Of a stretch of DNA of 64,000 nt, positions 1 to 12,500 are shown in pieces (within the stretch, counting starts at the first letter, position 1; the number at the start of each line of letters is the position of its first letter). This stretch comes from Pristionchus mayeri (lineage: Eukaryota; Nematoda; Chromadorea; Rhabditida; Neodiplogasteridae), in assembly GCA_036245805.1 (NCBI GenBank), contig BTRK01000006.1, positions 17,640,365 through 17,704,364 on the forward strand, written 5' to 3'. The notes beneath the pieces were generated by a model. It did not search any database and had not been told where the DNA came from. It saw only the letters and a program-made list of their open reading frames with translations. The translations under genes were made by a program, and so were the position numbers.

Positions 1-26
1 AAGTAAGTAAGAAAAATGAGTAATTA

Positions 27-1284
27 TTAGGTTGTAACATAAGTTTTGTCGCATTTCGGAGGTTCACAATATTTCCATGAAGGATTCTTCAACACATTCC
101 CGTTGCCTGACCTCCTAGTATATGTTTGGGGTGTGCATGCACATTCAAACTGTAGGGAATAGCTGAACTGTCCATGCCGGCTATGTAAAAAATATTAGTA
201 AGAACAAATATAAATTTTGTGGAAATTTTATTAATTTGTTTAACCTGATCGCAGAGACGAATAATGAACCAAACTCCCATAGCTTGGCGATATGCCGTGT
301 GAATGATCTTTCAAAAGATATGTCAGATATGAAGCTATGTTAAGCGGAACCAAAGATATAGTTCACTGAATCTATGGTTAGCCGATGATTCGTTGCCAAC
401 TTGATCAACTCTCCTGAAACCAAAATTACAACAACATTGACTAACATAAGTGCGTTCCAATTACCACTCATGGGGGTCTAATTTATCATTAAACATGTGC
501 GGCAGATACTAATCTACTTGCGGGAAATTTGAAATGATCATTAATTCAATTCGCGCACAATTTTGCCAGAAATGCAAGTTTAGGTGTTTCGAATTCAAGA
601 TTGTCATTCAAAAGCTATTGACTTACAAAATTATCCCAAATAGATAATGGTAAAGGAAGGGTTGATGGTTCGGATGGGCACAATAAATCAGATATTGAAC
701 ATGTGTGTGAGGTAGGAATTTTAACAAAGTGCAAATTTCAGTAGTTTCATTTACATACCGTCGTTCTGTATCGAGCCACTTATCTGAACAGAACCCAATC
801 GACCCCAAACTTTAACTGTATACTAAACACTTTGGGTGAATTATATTCCATAACTATTTGGATCTCGATATCTATTGAGAAGAAAATTCGGCTTGCAAAA
901 GTTTTCCCGACCGTCATCTACCATCCACATTATGCAAACTTGTTTAAATTTCTAGAAAGCTTTTCGTTTGTCATTATTCGTGAGTGGTTCAAAATGATGC
1001 TCATATATAGTACTTTACTCAAATCACGTTAAATCGACATAATTCCTCCTTTTCAAGAAGACATGATACGTTAAAATTATTTGTAATCCTAATCTCACTA
1101 CAACTTTGTCTGGCTACTGTGCCTCCCTAACTGTCTTGACAGGACTGAAGTAAAGTGCGTAAGAAAGGGTACGAAGGCCCTCACTGAATATGAATAACGA
1201 TATTGAGATTAAATTAATTCGAAGAATTTCTGAGGTTAGAATGCTTAAGAGATAGGACGCGACAAAACTTATGTTACAACCTGA
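27..1284. mobile_element. Mariner-like element, non-autonomous or decayed
   Basis: Terminal inverted repeats of about 25 bp begin TTAGGTTGTAACATAAG at 27 and end with the complement at 1284. The left end follows a TA; the right flank is AC, so one copy of the TA duplication has changed. I find no transposase reading frame inside. It lies in what is probably an intron of the plus-strand gene that continues at 1397. A lone end with a similar terminus lies at 28412. Confidence 0.65.
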
Positions 1285-1396
1285 ACAAATCTAATTAATC
1301 ATTCTTTGGTTGTTTTCAACCGAATTTCTCATTGACATTAAACCTTAAGCCTGATCATTTCCCCACTAAAATAATCCAATTAGCTCATACTTTCAG

Positions 1397-2106
1397 CTGT
1401 CGCTCGCTGACGAACAACTCGACGCGATCGGCGAGCGCTTCGAAAAGGAGATGAACGACAGGTACAACCATTCCATTAGCTGCAAAAAACGATGACTTGC
1501 AGAGTTGCAAAGATGACTGAGGAAGGGCGTCGCTTTGTCACTGAGGTGAGGACTAGTCTTGATTCTCTTGCAGTGGAAATTATATGGAATTTGATGGGAA
1601 ATTGTATGATGTTATCAGAAGACACAGTTACAAATAGGTAAGAAGATTGTATGCGCTCCAGACTGATCTGACAAATCATAGAAGAAGAGCGCGCGATCAA
1701 ATTCCATATTTTCAGCAAAAAAAGGATGCTAAGAGAAAGGCTATGGGAGACTTCAACAGCGAGGTAAATTAAGTAATTCATTTTTTCCCCTCTCGTGAAC
1801 GTGTATTCACTATGTCCCCGGAAAGAGTCGGAAATGGAACCATTGAGCAACTTTCACTTGCAGTTCGCCGAATTCCGCAAGAAGTACGACTCGCTCTCCG
1901 CTGCTACCAGGGCATCCATCGAGGCACAACTTCCTATCTTTGGCAAGCTCCAAGAACTCCAGGTTAGTGCTATGATCATTTTAATACCGAGAAAATGTTC
2001 CTTTGCAATTAAACGAAGCGCAAAACAATAATTACAGGCTCATGTCAACGTCGTGGACAGAGTCCTCAGACACCTTTCGAAGCTGGCCGGCAAGAAGTAC
2101 CCTTAG
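1397..2106 (+). CDS. Helical-family secreted protein, 3' part (5' end outside window or lost)
   Basis: Five exons are supported: 1397-1461, 1503-1545, 1716-1763, 1864-1962 and 2038-2106, each with GT/AG borders; the stop TAG is at 2104. The fourth exon reads FAEFRKKYDSLSAATRAS, which matches the FDAIRAEFETLGAS-type exon of the other family members in this window. The last exon ends KLAGKKYP. The translated pieces are rich in charged residues and Ala/Leu with no internal hydrophobic stretch, as for a soluble helical protein. No signal-peptide exon is visible; it is probably left of the window, across the transposon at 27-1284. Function unknown. Confidence 0.6.
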
Positions 2107-2670
2107 GAATGCGAAGCTATGTAAAGCGTATATCTACTTCGCATATTAATATATTTACCTATTTTTCGTTTTCACACGAACAATCAGCAATGTGATTGCT
2201 TAGTAGCTATAAAAGCCTTTTTCTCATTCATTCCTTACACACACACCCAACATTATGATCAGAAAAACAAAAAAAAATGTTTGACAGTCTTATGTGCTCT
2301 TAAAAGTTCAATGGTCGAATAACACATTTGTTATCTGCATATCATATGTAAACCGATATATCGATTATTGCCTTTCCTCTTTTTCGCATTTCCGTCGAGA
2401 AGACAAAAAGTGAACACAAGTGTCTTGCCAATATCCTCCGGGGAAGATGTTACATCAAGGCAAAATGAGGTCACGATTTGGGGATTGAAGTGCCCGTCGA
2501 TTATATTGGACACTGCACTTAACTCTAATGCGGGATCTCGTTTATTGATTTAGAATATGCAGAAAAAATGCACATGCGAACTACGCAAATGTTTGACGAC
2601 AATCGATCCCCAAACATCTGCAAAAAAAGACTAAAACGGACCATCTTCTTTTTAAAAAGTCTGCGTTATA

Positions 2671-3664
2671 TGAGAGCGTTTGCCTAAAAGTCGAGCAGAT
2701 CTTTAATATTTTGGCACAGCAAAAAAAAGTCAATTTTTCAATTTTGAGTGATTTGGGGTTATCAAGGACGCTGAAGAAGATATGCATACTCATTTTGTAC
2801 GTGGAGCTTCCGTTGGCTCCAGACGACGTTGCGTCGAATTCACATTTTGAAGCTTTCCAGGGCTCAATTGAGCGCTAAAATTAGTAGAATAAATGTTCTG
2901 GGGTGAAATTTTATGGCGAACACGCCCGTTTATTTCATTTGTCATAATTTCGTAATTAAAAAATTAAAAATTGAACTTTTCGCCCAATCAATACCGAGCT
3001 TAGCAAATACATGGATGGAACCGCCGTGACGAGAGGATTCTAAATCTAAAATTTCATCTAATTACGACATCAATCTTTTGAGAAAACTAAAAAGAACTGC
3101 TCTCAAAACAGATGAAGACGCGTGGTTGGACTAGGGAAGGACTGAAACTGTCAGGGGGCGTGGGATAGAGGCAGGGGAGGGGACTGCCAGAGGGTCTGAG
3201 GTCAAGTGAAGGAGGAAGATCGGTCGATAATACGCTAAATTAGTATCAAACGGAGGACTATTTATAACATTTCTCAAAAGATTGATGTCGTAATTAGATG
3301 AAATTTCAGATTTGGAATCATCTCGTCACAGCGGTTCCATCCATCTATTTGCTAAGCTCGGTATTGATTGGGCGAAAAGTTCAATTTTTAAATTTTTAAT
3401 TACGAAATTATGAAAAATGAAATACACGTGCGTGTTCGCCATAAAATTTCACCCCAGAACATTTATTCCACTAATTTTAGCGCCGTGGAAAGCTTCAAAA
3501 TGTGAACTCGACGCAACGTCGTCTGGAGCCAACGGAAGCTCTACGTACAAAATGAGTATGCCCATCTTCTTCAGCGTTCTTGATAACCCCCAATCACTCG
3601 TAATTGGAAAAATGACTTTTTTTGCTGTGCCGGGCTCTGAACGAATCTTCCGCAAACGCCCTCA
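2671..3664. mobile_element. Foldback MITE, 1.0 kb, TA-flanked
   Basis: Two arms of about 450 bp are inverted copies of each other. The outer ends read TGAGAGCGTTTGCC at 2671 and the complement of TGAGGGCGTTTGC ending at 3664, each bordered by TA. The inner arms share CTCGGTATTGATTGGGC. There is no coding content. It belongs to the same family as 10620-11651, whose outer ends are TGAGGCCGTT. It lies between two convergent helical-family genes. Confidence 0.8.
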
Positions 3665-3693
3665 TATCAGGTAGGTCAGAAATGAAGTGATGT

Positions 3694-4626
3694 CTAAAAG
3701 TCGGTCGGAGCAACTTCCGGTTTCTTGATATTCTTGAGTTGTTCGCAGTGGCTGAATCCCTGGAGGTTCTCGCATGCCGTGGAAGCCGCGAAGAGGAGAT
3801 TGTCGAAGACAGCGACCAGCGCCTCGACCTGCAAAATATGAAATTGTGCTGGCATAATCCCAAAACATAAGATGCCAGGTTTCTCGGCACGACATTAATA
3901 TACTCTCTCGATCAACAACACATTATATTTAGGAGAGGTAATCGAAAGTCTAAAATATTCATTCCCATGAATTATTAACTCATCGAGATGATTGAAGATT
4001 TCGAATCGCTTCGCTAGTTTCTTCTGCGTGGAAGCGCCAAGGGTTTCGAATTCAGCACGGATAGCATCGAACTGAAAAATGCTTACTTTTTCGAAGACGT
4101 TCATGTTAAAACGCCAGAATAAAACTCAAATTACCTTCTCAGAGAGTGGGCTGAGCTGTGCAGTTCCAGAGATCTCTTGAGGGAACGACTGAAGCACCTG
4201 TAATTATAAATTAGGAAACTTCAAAAAAATTATCTTTGAAAAGTGATGCACCTTCCGCATGAATTGCCCTCGCAGTTTATCCACCACATGCTGAAATAAA
4301 TATTTTAGAAAACATTAAAATAATGTAAATGATACCGTCTCCTGATCTCCTTCTCAAGGCCGTCGATCGAGCGCGTAACGGTGCGGAGATGAGTCAACGA
4401 GACGACAGTCTTGCCCTAAAACATCATAGATTGTTAGATTTCGAATAAAAATATCTGCTAATGAGCAAATAAATTATGTGCGCCTAATTTCTAAGGGAAT
4501 GTTGAAGATCAACCTTCTCTTGTCGTTCTCTGAATTCTATGAAGGCTGCACGGATCTCCTTCGCCTCTTCTTCGGGGATCATTCCGGGGTAGAATTTCCC
4601 CCACTTTCCATAGACGAGATCGAACA
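3694..4626 (-). pseudogene. Helical-family gene lacking its first exons; donor lesion
   Basis: Minus-strand exons: 4626-4514 (starts VFDLVYGKWGKFYPGM), 4415-4336, about 4291-4252, about 4197-4137, 4071-3979 (FDAIRAEFETLGASTQKK) and 3828-3694, ending in TAG. The exon order and borders equal those of the complete copy at 20940-22077. Two defects are visible. The signal-peptide exon and the EAxxFFG-type exon are absent; the palindrome at 4687 starts in their place. The donor after LDE at 3979 reads GAG|TTAATA, whereas the paralogue at 33897 reads GAG|GTTATA. Using the remaining GT one base earlier would shift the frame of the last exon. Probably a decaying copy; family function unknown. Confidence 0.7.
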
Positions 4627-4686
4627 CTGCAAGTATCGATGATATGAACAAGCATTACCATTTCGATTGCTAAAGCAGTTATCGTA

Positions 4687-5134
4687 CATGTCAGCGAAAT
4701 CAGAACGGCCACCGAGAGGCACTGAGAATTTTTCGATCTCTGGCTCTCTGCGAATACGCAATTTTAAAAGTCGCGGTTGCTTTCATATTTTTTATCATGG
4801 TCGATTTGCCGGAATAGACCCGGATATATCCGGTTAATTATGTCTAGAAATCGATTAATGGAAAGCAAACAATTATGGTGCGATTACGGTATTTTGGAAA
4901 GCTCACCAAGTTCGGTGAGCTTTCCTACATACCGTAATCGCACCAAAATGTTTTGTATTTAATTTATCGATTTCTAGCCATAATTGACCGAGCATGTCCG
5001 GGTCGATTCCGGCAAATCGACCATGATAAAAAATATGAACGCAACCACGACTTTTAAAATTGCGTATTCACAGAGAGCCAGAAATCGAAAATTTCTCGGT
5101 GCCTCTCGGTGGCCGTTCTGATTTCGCTGACATG
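4687..5134. repeat. 448 bp near-perfect palindrome (foldback element)
   Basis: CATGTCAGCGAAATCAGAACG at 4687 is mirrored by its complement ending at 5134, and similarity runs to a centre near 4908, where CTCACCAAGTTCGGTGAG closes the hairpin. Arms are about 220 bp with a few mismatches. The left end follows TA. It sits exactly between the 5'-truncated gene at 3694-4626 and the 3'-truncated receptor at 5134-6012. Confidence 0.85.
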
Positions 5135-6012
5135 CCGCACTCGCTCGAGTGAACGGCGAATGAGATCGCTGTCATTCCCGAAAGAGCGAACAAGGTGATG
5201 AGAACGATAGCGCGCCATCCAGCCTTGTAGCAAGCATATTTCGGGACCAGGAACGAAGAGGTGAAGCTGGAATAAAGCGTAAATTGCTTTTTAATATAAT
5301 TGTTAGCAGAAAAACTCTTCCGGCCCACAAATATACAAAGGGATAGTATATTTTATCGTGAAAAAAACTCTTACCGTTCTATGGGGAGAAGAATCGAGGT
5401 CAAGACCGTGCAAGAGTAGATCGCTGCATAAGAGATACGCCAGTAGACCGATACTGAAAAAACAATGTGGTACTTCTAAATTGTCGTCGGTACATGTTTT
5501 GTATATTTACACTTCATGTACATGATTATTTTTTCACTAAATATCCCGTTGAGCGATGATTCGATATTTCAATGTATTCCCGTTCAATATGTAAATCATT
5601 GCGACAAGTTCTGATTGTGCATTCGGGGGAATGATAGATGCTAATGAATAAATCATACAATCGTTTTCGGGGTCGTCAATGCCTACGACGAGGTTGTAGG
5701 TGACGAGAGCGACCTGAAGAAGCAACTCGATCTGCTGGGAGGCTGCATAAGATACAAGAATCGTCCTGAAATAACATTTTTTTTAATATTCATGAGAAAC
5801 TGCGAAGTATGTAGTGGTCAGCTATCACATTTCCAACAACAATCGTATTAATATACTTTGCATTACTACCCCACCGAGTGCCTCTTATAAAGTCATACTC
5901 ACTTGGCGTTCACATGGACCGTTCTCGTCGTGCACGTCGCCAGAAGGCACGGAACGAAGAAGATGGAGGCGACGGAAGCGAGGATGAGGTTGATGATGAC
6001 GAGGATTATCAT
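5134..6012 (-). pseudogene. Chemoreceptor-like 7TM gene, 3'-truncated after TM4
   Basis: Exons align with those of the complete receptor at 9530-12957. 6012-5903 is TM1, from ATG to a conserved HVNAK (the complete copy has HPNSK). 5765 to about 5640 is TM2. 5453-5375 is TM3, with LLPIER at its end. 5266 downward is TM4, with AIVLITLFALSGMTAISFAV. After ECGMSA the reading enters the palindrome at 5134, and the exons for TM5-TM7 are missing. By similarity it is a plasma-membrane chemosensory receptor of the nematode Sra/Srab/Sre type; the fragment cannot encode a full receptor. Confidence 0.65.
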
Positions 6013-6557
6013 CCTGAAAACATCTAGTAACGCGTGGTCGATGTTATTTGTTTGTTCTGGCTGAATAACGCTCAAAACACTAAATATTTTGAATAGGGTG
6101 AATAATTTTAAACGCTATTAGATGTAATTACGCGCTACTTAGGTGTAACGTGAAAATGGGGAAATCCATTCGATGATCTCTCCGAACGAGAGCTAAACAT
6201 ACTCCTGTTTGGGTGTTTGATCTGACATTATCAACATGCGCGGACGTGGATAACGACGGGATGAATGCACACAAGAGAATTAATCTGATATGCACCCAAA
6301 GTGCAAAACGAGAAGATTCTGACTAAGTGCGAAGTGGAAGATACTGTACTGGTACTATGGGAACATTAACCCTTCAGTTACTCAAGGCTTGCGTGTCTTA
6401 ATTTACCGGAAAACCCCTACGTTTGCCGTATTCTGGCATAACAGTCCAAGGGTGAGGATTCAGTGGTAGAGTGACACTTGTTTGCGAAAACCATGGCTAT
6501 TATGAAAGGAGCAAACATTTGTTTAAAATTGTGAACTCTATTCAGGCTGCTGCTCAC

Positions 6558-6651
6558 CTTGAGCGCAGTGATTATCGCTCTTGAGGTAAATCCGAGGATG
6601 AGGTAGTCGGTTCTCAAGGAGAGGTCACTGGGGGAAGTACAGTTGTGTTTC
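6558..6651 (-). pseudogene. Isolated TM7-type exon of a decayed receptor copy
   Basis: The exon is bordered by TTCCAG and GTGAGC and reads KHNCTSPSDLSLRTDYLILG followed by a hydrophobic run. Its place just upstream of another receptor start, and its resemblance to the exon at 10183-10292, suggest it is the TM7 exon of a third locus whose other exons are no longer readable. Patches of noncoding similarity to 16.4-17.5 kb (for example GATGTTTTCGCATC at about 6805 and 16480) support a duplicated but decayed locus spanning roughly 6.4-7.7 kb. Confidence 0.45.
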
Positions 6652-8101
6652 CTGGAATTCACAAGATTTAGGGATGGGTATTGTCTATAGGAGGGTGTTT
6701 GCTACTGCAAAAACACGCGGAAAGTAAACACTTTGTTTTGAAGGAAGTCACACGATGAGGTGAATGCTAGATGGCATAGTACAATGCTGGATGTGCATAT
6801 CACGATGTTTTCGCATCCCACATTTTGCAGGAATTAGGAAAGCAGCAATAACGCACATTAAATGCAACGTTGTCTAACAGAGAAATCGAAGAACCAGCAA
6901 GCTATTAGGTTCGATTCCATTCTTCTCTGAGTGAAAGGTATTCAATGCGAGGATACTCTTTCTCGAAACGGGCTTTGTCATGTCGCGAGGTAACTGGCGA
7001 ATTGAATGGAGATTTCGAGATATACCGTGAGTAATTAATCAAAAGAAACGTTAACAGTGCATTGTACAAGATTTGCACAGAAGGAGTTCAAGAGAATGAA
7101 CGAGTCAAGCGAACAAGCAGCCAATGAGCAACAGTGTACCAATAGAGCTGAGAGAACGAGTGATTGCGCCAAATGTGTGGATGGTTGTCTGGTTATGGTT
7201 GTGTTGGGTGAGATAGATCATCCTAACTGTTTCGAAATCATGTTCGGCTGCTGAAAATAATAGTAAAATAGCGCATATGCTGGTCAAATTTAGCTCCCAG
7301 ACTTGCGTGTTTCTCTTCACATCATGCGCGACTGCAGAGAAGATTCGAGATGTGTGATATCGCCTATTTCTAGGTGGGGTTCAAGTGAAGATCAAAGGCA
7401 AGTATTCTTGTACGCAATGTCCTTCTATACCAGCTAGAATACTATGAGCATCCGTATGCACATCTTAATGGATGTACAATTACGAAGTGGGAACAATGTA
7501 CGATGGAAAATCAACTTAATCGATTGTGCATGGCCTAATTAGTATTAAGATGCGCACTTTATCCCAGTAAACTTCATTTCATGAACTGCCTTTCGTGGGG
7601 AAATTAACAAGAAGAATCTACGGACTGGCTAGAATGAGTGGAAGTTGGTGAAAAGGACGACAAGACACGAAGAAGAGATGGGAGTGCTTGTCGCGCGGAT
7701 TAGAATTTGCAGAATTTGAGAGATGGTCCGGCTATAAGCCGATCATGTGTTAGAAACCAATCGGAATTTTAATCAAAAGTGCAAGTGTAACAGAACTGTG
7801 TAACAGAATCGAGAAAAGATGACGGGGAATCTCGGTTTCGAAAATATCTTGAAATTCTGAAATTCAAGATATCTTGAATTTCAATGTTTTCGGCCCATCC
7901 CATAACTCGTTTATTCAGGAAACGATTAATAGCCAACTTATGAGAGGATTAAATAATTCCCCGTTGGATGTTTTGTTTGTGCTGGAAACGATACTCAATA
8001 ATGTTGAAAACCTTTTTGTTAAATATTTGGAAATAATATGTTTTATTTCGCACACAGCATATATCACTGGTCAAAACGTGGAAGATTACAATATTGTGCT
8101 C
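6652..8101. other. Decayed receptor-copy region without a convincing gene
   Basis: Only scattered similarity to the 16.4-17.6 kb segment is seen. An open stretch at 7874-8125 on the plus strand has no recognisable family, and its end runs into the tandem repeat, so I do not call it a gene. Short mirror-like AT-rich hairpins built on AAGATATCTTGAA occur near 7840-7880. Confidence 0.4.
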
Positions 8102-9316
8102 AATATTAAGACTACAAAAGTCTAAAGTAATTAAAATTCAATGGTGACATATAATCCAATATGATAATTTTCGATTTCGTACATAACACAAGATGAAACT
8201 GATAATTGCGTGATGTGAAATTTACATAATTCAACAAAAGAATATTAAATTAACATTTTTAAAATATTGCGAGTAAGATATTCGATATGTTGACGCTCAA
8301 TATTGAGGTATGTCTCAAAATTGAGGTCAAATTATTTCTAACAATCTAATGTCTAGAGGTAGGATCTAACAGTAATAATATAAAATGTACTTGCCTATCG
8401 ATGGATGATTGATACGAGAAAATCAGGAAAAAGTAGTACCTATTGAACACGACGGAAACTAACAATGACTATAAAAGGCCAATAACGTAATGCTCAGCAA
8501 TGTGTGTAATATTAAGACTACAAAAGTCTAAAGTAATTAAAATTCAATGGTGACATATAATCCAATATGATAATTTTCGATTTCGTACATAACACAAGAT
8601 GAAACTGATAATTGCGTGATGTGAAATTTACATAATTCAACAAAAGAATATTAAATTAACATTTTAAAAATATTGCGAGTAAGATATTCGATATGTTGAC
8701 GCTCAATATTGAGGTATGTCTCAAAATTGAGGTCAAATTATTTCTAACAATCTAATGTCTAGAGGTAGGATCTAACAGTAATAATATAAAATGTACTTGC
8801 CTATCGATGGATGATTGATACGAGAAAATCAGGAAAAAGTAGTACCTATTGAACACGACGGAAACTAACAATGACTATAAAAGGCCAATAACGTAATGCT
8901 CAGCAATGTGTGTAATATTAAGACTACAAAAGTCTAAAGTAATTAAAATTCAATGGTGACATATAATCCAATATGATAATTTTCGATTTCGTACATAACA
9001 CAAGATGAAACTGATAATTGCGTGATGTGAAATTTACATAATTCAACAAAAGAATATTAAATTAACATTTTTAAAATATTGCGAGTAAGATATTCGATAT
9101 GTTGACGCTCAATATTGAGGTATGTCTCAAAATTGAGGTCAAATTATTTCTAACAATCTAATGTCTAGAGGTAGGATCTAACAGTAATAATATAAAATGT
9201 ACTTGCCTATCGATGGATGATTGATACGAGAAAATCAGGAAAAAGTAGTACCTATTGAACACGACGGAAACTAACAATGACTATAAAAGGCCAATAACGT
9301 AATGCTCAGCAATGTG
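8102..9316. repeat. Three tandem copies of a 406 bp unit
   Basis: Units run 8102-8507, 8508-8913 and 8914-9316; the last lacks its final 3 bases. By eye the copies differ only in the split of a short T/A run (8260, 8667 and 9070 areas) and at the outer edges, so the triplication is recent. The unit is AT-rich and noncoding, and it ends with a TATA-like box in each copy. It lies between receptor loci on the minus strand. Confidence 0.95.
8470..8478 (+). promoter_or_regulatory. TATA-box-like TATAAAAGG, repeated at 8876 and 9282
   Basis: Each 406 bp unit contains GACTATAAAAGGCCAATAACG near its right end. TATAAAAGG matches the eukaryotic TATA consensus. No plus-strand gene follows the third copy, so the role is uncertain; it could be the internal promoter of an RNA-producing repeat or chance. 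Confidence 0.3.
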
Positions 9317-9529
9317 GTAAACAACGATTCATAAACTTTTATAAGACGATTCATCAACAATATGTTTTTAATTAATTAATGGGGAATGCTGCCCCGTTGG
9401 TTCGGAGAGGGGCGTGGTAGGTGCTCAGAAATAACTAACTACATTAACTATTATTAATCAGCGATTCTACAGTAGTAGTATAGTAGGAAGGAAACACGAT
9501 CGAAAGAAGGGTGAAAATGGGTAGGTGTT

Positions 9530-12500
9530 CTAAACACGCTCCCATTCCCTAACCAGCTCTTCGAAGTGAATCGCTTGCACACTACGCTGAGGTGTCTGCA
9601 GGAGCGTCCACAATCTCTCAAACACCCTGAAATTATTGGATATATTTGCACTATCCAGGAAATCATTTACATACTATACACAATTAACAATAGTTTTTGT
9701 AGAGTGTTATTTAACAGCACACTCTATAATAGTACACGAAATTAAGGTCTACTATGGTTGCAGGATCGAATTCGCGAGATTCGTACCTTCTAGGGGTCTG
9801 ACCTTCCTCCCTCGAACTTCGCACTGGCGAGAGGTCAACCCTCTCTCTAAAATCGAATCTCGCACTCTCTTTGCCAGAGGGTACGAATCTCACACTCCCA
9901 TCGAATCTCGCACTCTCTTTGCCAGAGGGTACGAATCTCACACTCCCATCGAACGTCGCACTCATCCCTCTCCCTCTTTTCCCCGTTCTCTTGGGGGGAA
10001 GAGGGTTGAGTGCGAAGTTCGATGGGAGTGCGAGATTCGCACCCTCTGGCAGATCGACCTAGCTCGATCGAACTACGGGGAGAGAAAGAGGAAGGGGTGC
10101 CAGAGGGAATGCGAAGTTCGAGTTCGAATTCGATCCTGCCCCCAAGGTCTAGGGTACCATTTCTCATAGTTAAGCAGCTCACTCGATGCAGGTCGCTGCG
10201 ACGGAGATGGGGAGAGCACGAAGAGCCGCTCGGAAGAGCTTGCAGCTGGCGGTTAGCGTGGCAGCAAAGACCAGCGAGCTGATGGAGAGGCACTGAATAG
10301 AGACCAGATGAATTCAAAACTATTTTTTCACTCAACGTTGCAATGTTATAATGAAAACAATTTTCAAAAGTACTATTGATAATTCTTAAAAGCATTCACG
10401 GCGGAGTAGATCATATCGGCGAGCTCGGTAGGAACGAATTCGAAGGCGCCCAGTGTAGCAGCCACGAGCCCTGCAGTTGCTATTGTTATCACATTGTTAT
10501 TGTTGTTGTCTTCAAGTAAAGGAAATGCTTACCGCAGATCTTCAGGAAGGATGACGCGACGACATGAGGCAGCACGGCCGTAGATAGCTTAGCCACGCTT
10601 TCAAGCTGATAAAGTGATATGAGGCCGTTAGCCTAAGAATCGAGCAGATTCAGAGAGTTCTGGCACAGCTCATAAAATGTCGATTCTTCGAAACTCTGTA
10701 GTTTGGGGTTATTTGGGGTGCTGAAAACGATGGGCATATTCATTTTGCCCTCAGAGTCTCCGTTGGCTCCAGATGACGTCACGTCGAAAACACATTTCCT
10801 ATTATTACTTTGCTCTAGAATGTGCTAAAATTACGTGAGTAAGGTTTGTGGGGTAGAATTTTATACTGATCACGCCTACCCAATTCATTTTTCATGAATT
10901 TTTAAAATAAATTTTAAAAATATATCTTTTCTCGGAGGCAAAAGTGATCTTAGTAATTCACATGGTTAGAACCGGCGTGACGAGATGATTCAGAATCTCT
11001 ATTTTCGTACGATTTCATGCATAAAGTTTTAAAAGGTCCAAATTTTACTGATACAGAAGAGGGCAAATGTAGCAGCTTCACCCCTCTCCCTTCACTGCCT
11101 CGCCTGTTTACCCCCTGGCAGTTCTATCGCCTCCCTCCACCCTCTCGCCTTTGCACACTCTCTCGCTTATCTAGCGGGAGGGAAGAGAGAGGAAGGATGC
11201 AGCGTCTATGATTGCCCACATCTGGAATCAGTAAAATGTGGCTCTTTTGAAACTTTATGCATGAAATCGTACGAAAATAGAGATTCTGAATCCTCTCGTC
11301 ACGCCGGTTCTAACCATGCAAATTGCTAAGGTCACTTTTGCCTCTGAGAAAAGGTAGATTTTAAAAATTTGTTTTAAAAATTAATGAAAAATGAATTGGA
11401 TAGGCGTGATCAGTGTGAAATTATACCCTAGAAACCTTACTCACGTAATTTTAGCACATTTTAGAGCAAATGTGTTTATAGGAAATGTGTTTTCGACGTG
11501 ACGTCGTCTGGAGCCAATGGAGACTCTGAGGGCAAAATGAATATGCCCACCGTTTTCAGCACCTCAAATAACCCCAAACGACAGAGTTTCGAAGAATCGA
11601 CATTTTAAGAGTTGTGCCGGCACGCGCTCGATTCTTAGGCAAACGGCCTCATATGTATTTGCATGCAAAATATGTGTAATTGCTTTGATCAGATTGGTAT
11701 TATTACAGCTAGATAGCTTCTCTGTAGAAACCGCATTACCTGAAACGTAGCACTGAGCGTGCCCTGACCCAAGGTCACCCTGTTGCGGCGGGCGTAAGCC
11801 AGAGCACCGATTGCACTCTACGATTAGCATTAAGCATTGACATAATTGTATTGAATACACTCACCGTGAAGACCATCAACTCCAGAGCCAGAAGAAGAGC
11901 CATAACCGGAGCATTCAAGTGCACTGAAAGATTAGTAATTAAGAAACCTCGATAACACCATAGTCCCAGCGTTTTTGTCATTTTTTCATTGCGTGTATCA
12001 TTATGGTAGACGTCGAACTCACGAATGTGCGCTGTACATCCGAACAGCGCCCCAACGACGAGCGCGATCACTGCGAGCACTCCAGCAGTGTCACGATTCA
12101 CAGGCAGATTCTCGAAGGTGTTTCGTGCCGCCTTGAAGCTGCAATTATACTTTCAACAGAGCGATATTTGCCTAGAATATGCGTGAGTTTTCTTCTTATT
12201 TGTTTAGTTTCGAAGTAATACTAGAACCTCAGAAAATACTCACCGGTCTGCGATAAGGCCAAAAGAGCCGAACTGAGTGGTGAAGAGGCCCACCTTGTGG
12301 AGGATGTGGACCGAGAGCCCATAAGCTGCAATAATTATAGATATTTTACACTGTTGCAAACAAATGCTTCATTTTTGTTCAAATATTGAAGGTCTTAGGA
12401 CTCTCGATCGTGTAATGTTTGTTTATCTGCAATATATGTGTAACATTCCGATTTTCGTTGTTTCTAGTGTTGATCTCATTGGACGGGGCTCCGTTGTTTT

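Noticed and set aside
2206..2216. TATAAAAGCC box after the first gene
   Set aside because: No start codon with a credible exon follows on the plus strand, so a promoter call has no support.
7874..8125. 84-residue open stretch before the tandem repeat
   Set aside because: No family, no splice context, AT-rich chance composition, and it ends in repeat sequence.
8102..9316. CRISPR array
   Set aside because: Units are 406 bp and contiguous without spacers, in a eukaryotic genome.
9711..10395. Long Arg/Glu-rich open stretches on both strands
   Set aside because: They are by-products of the GC-rich inverted repeat; the reading shows the 48 bp unit repeated, not a protein domain.
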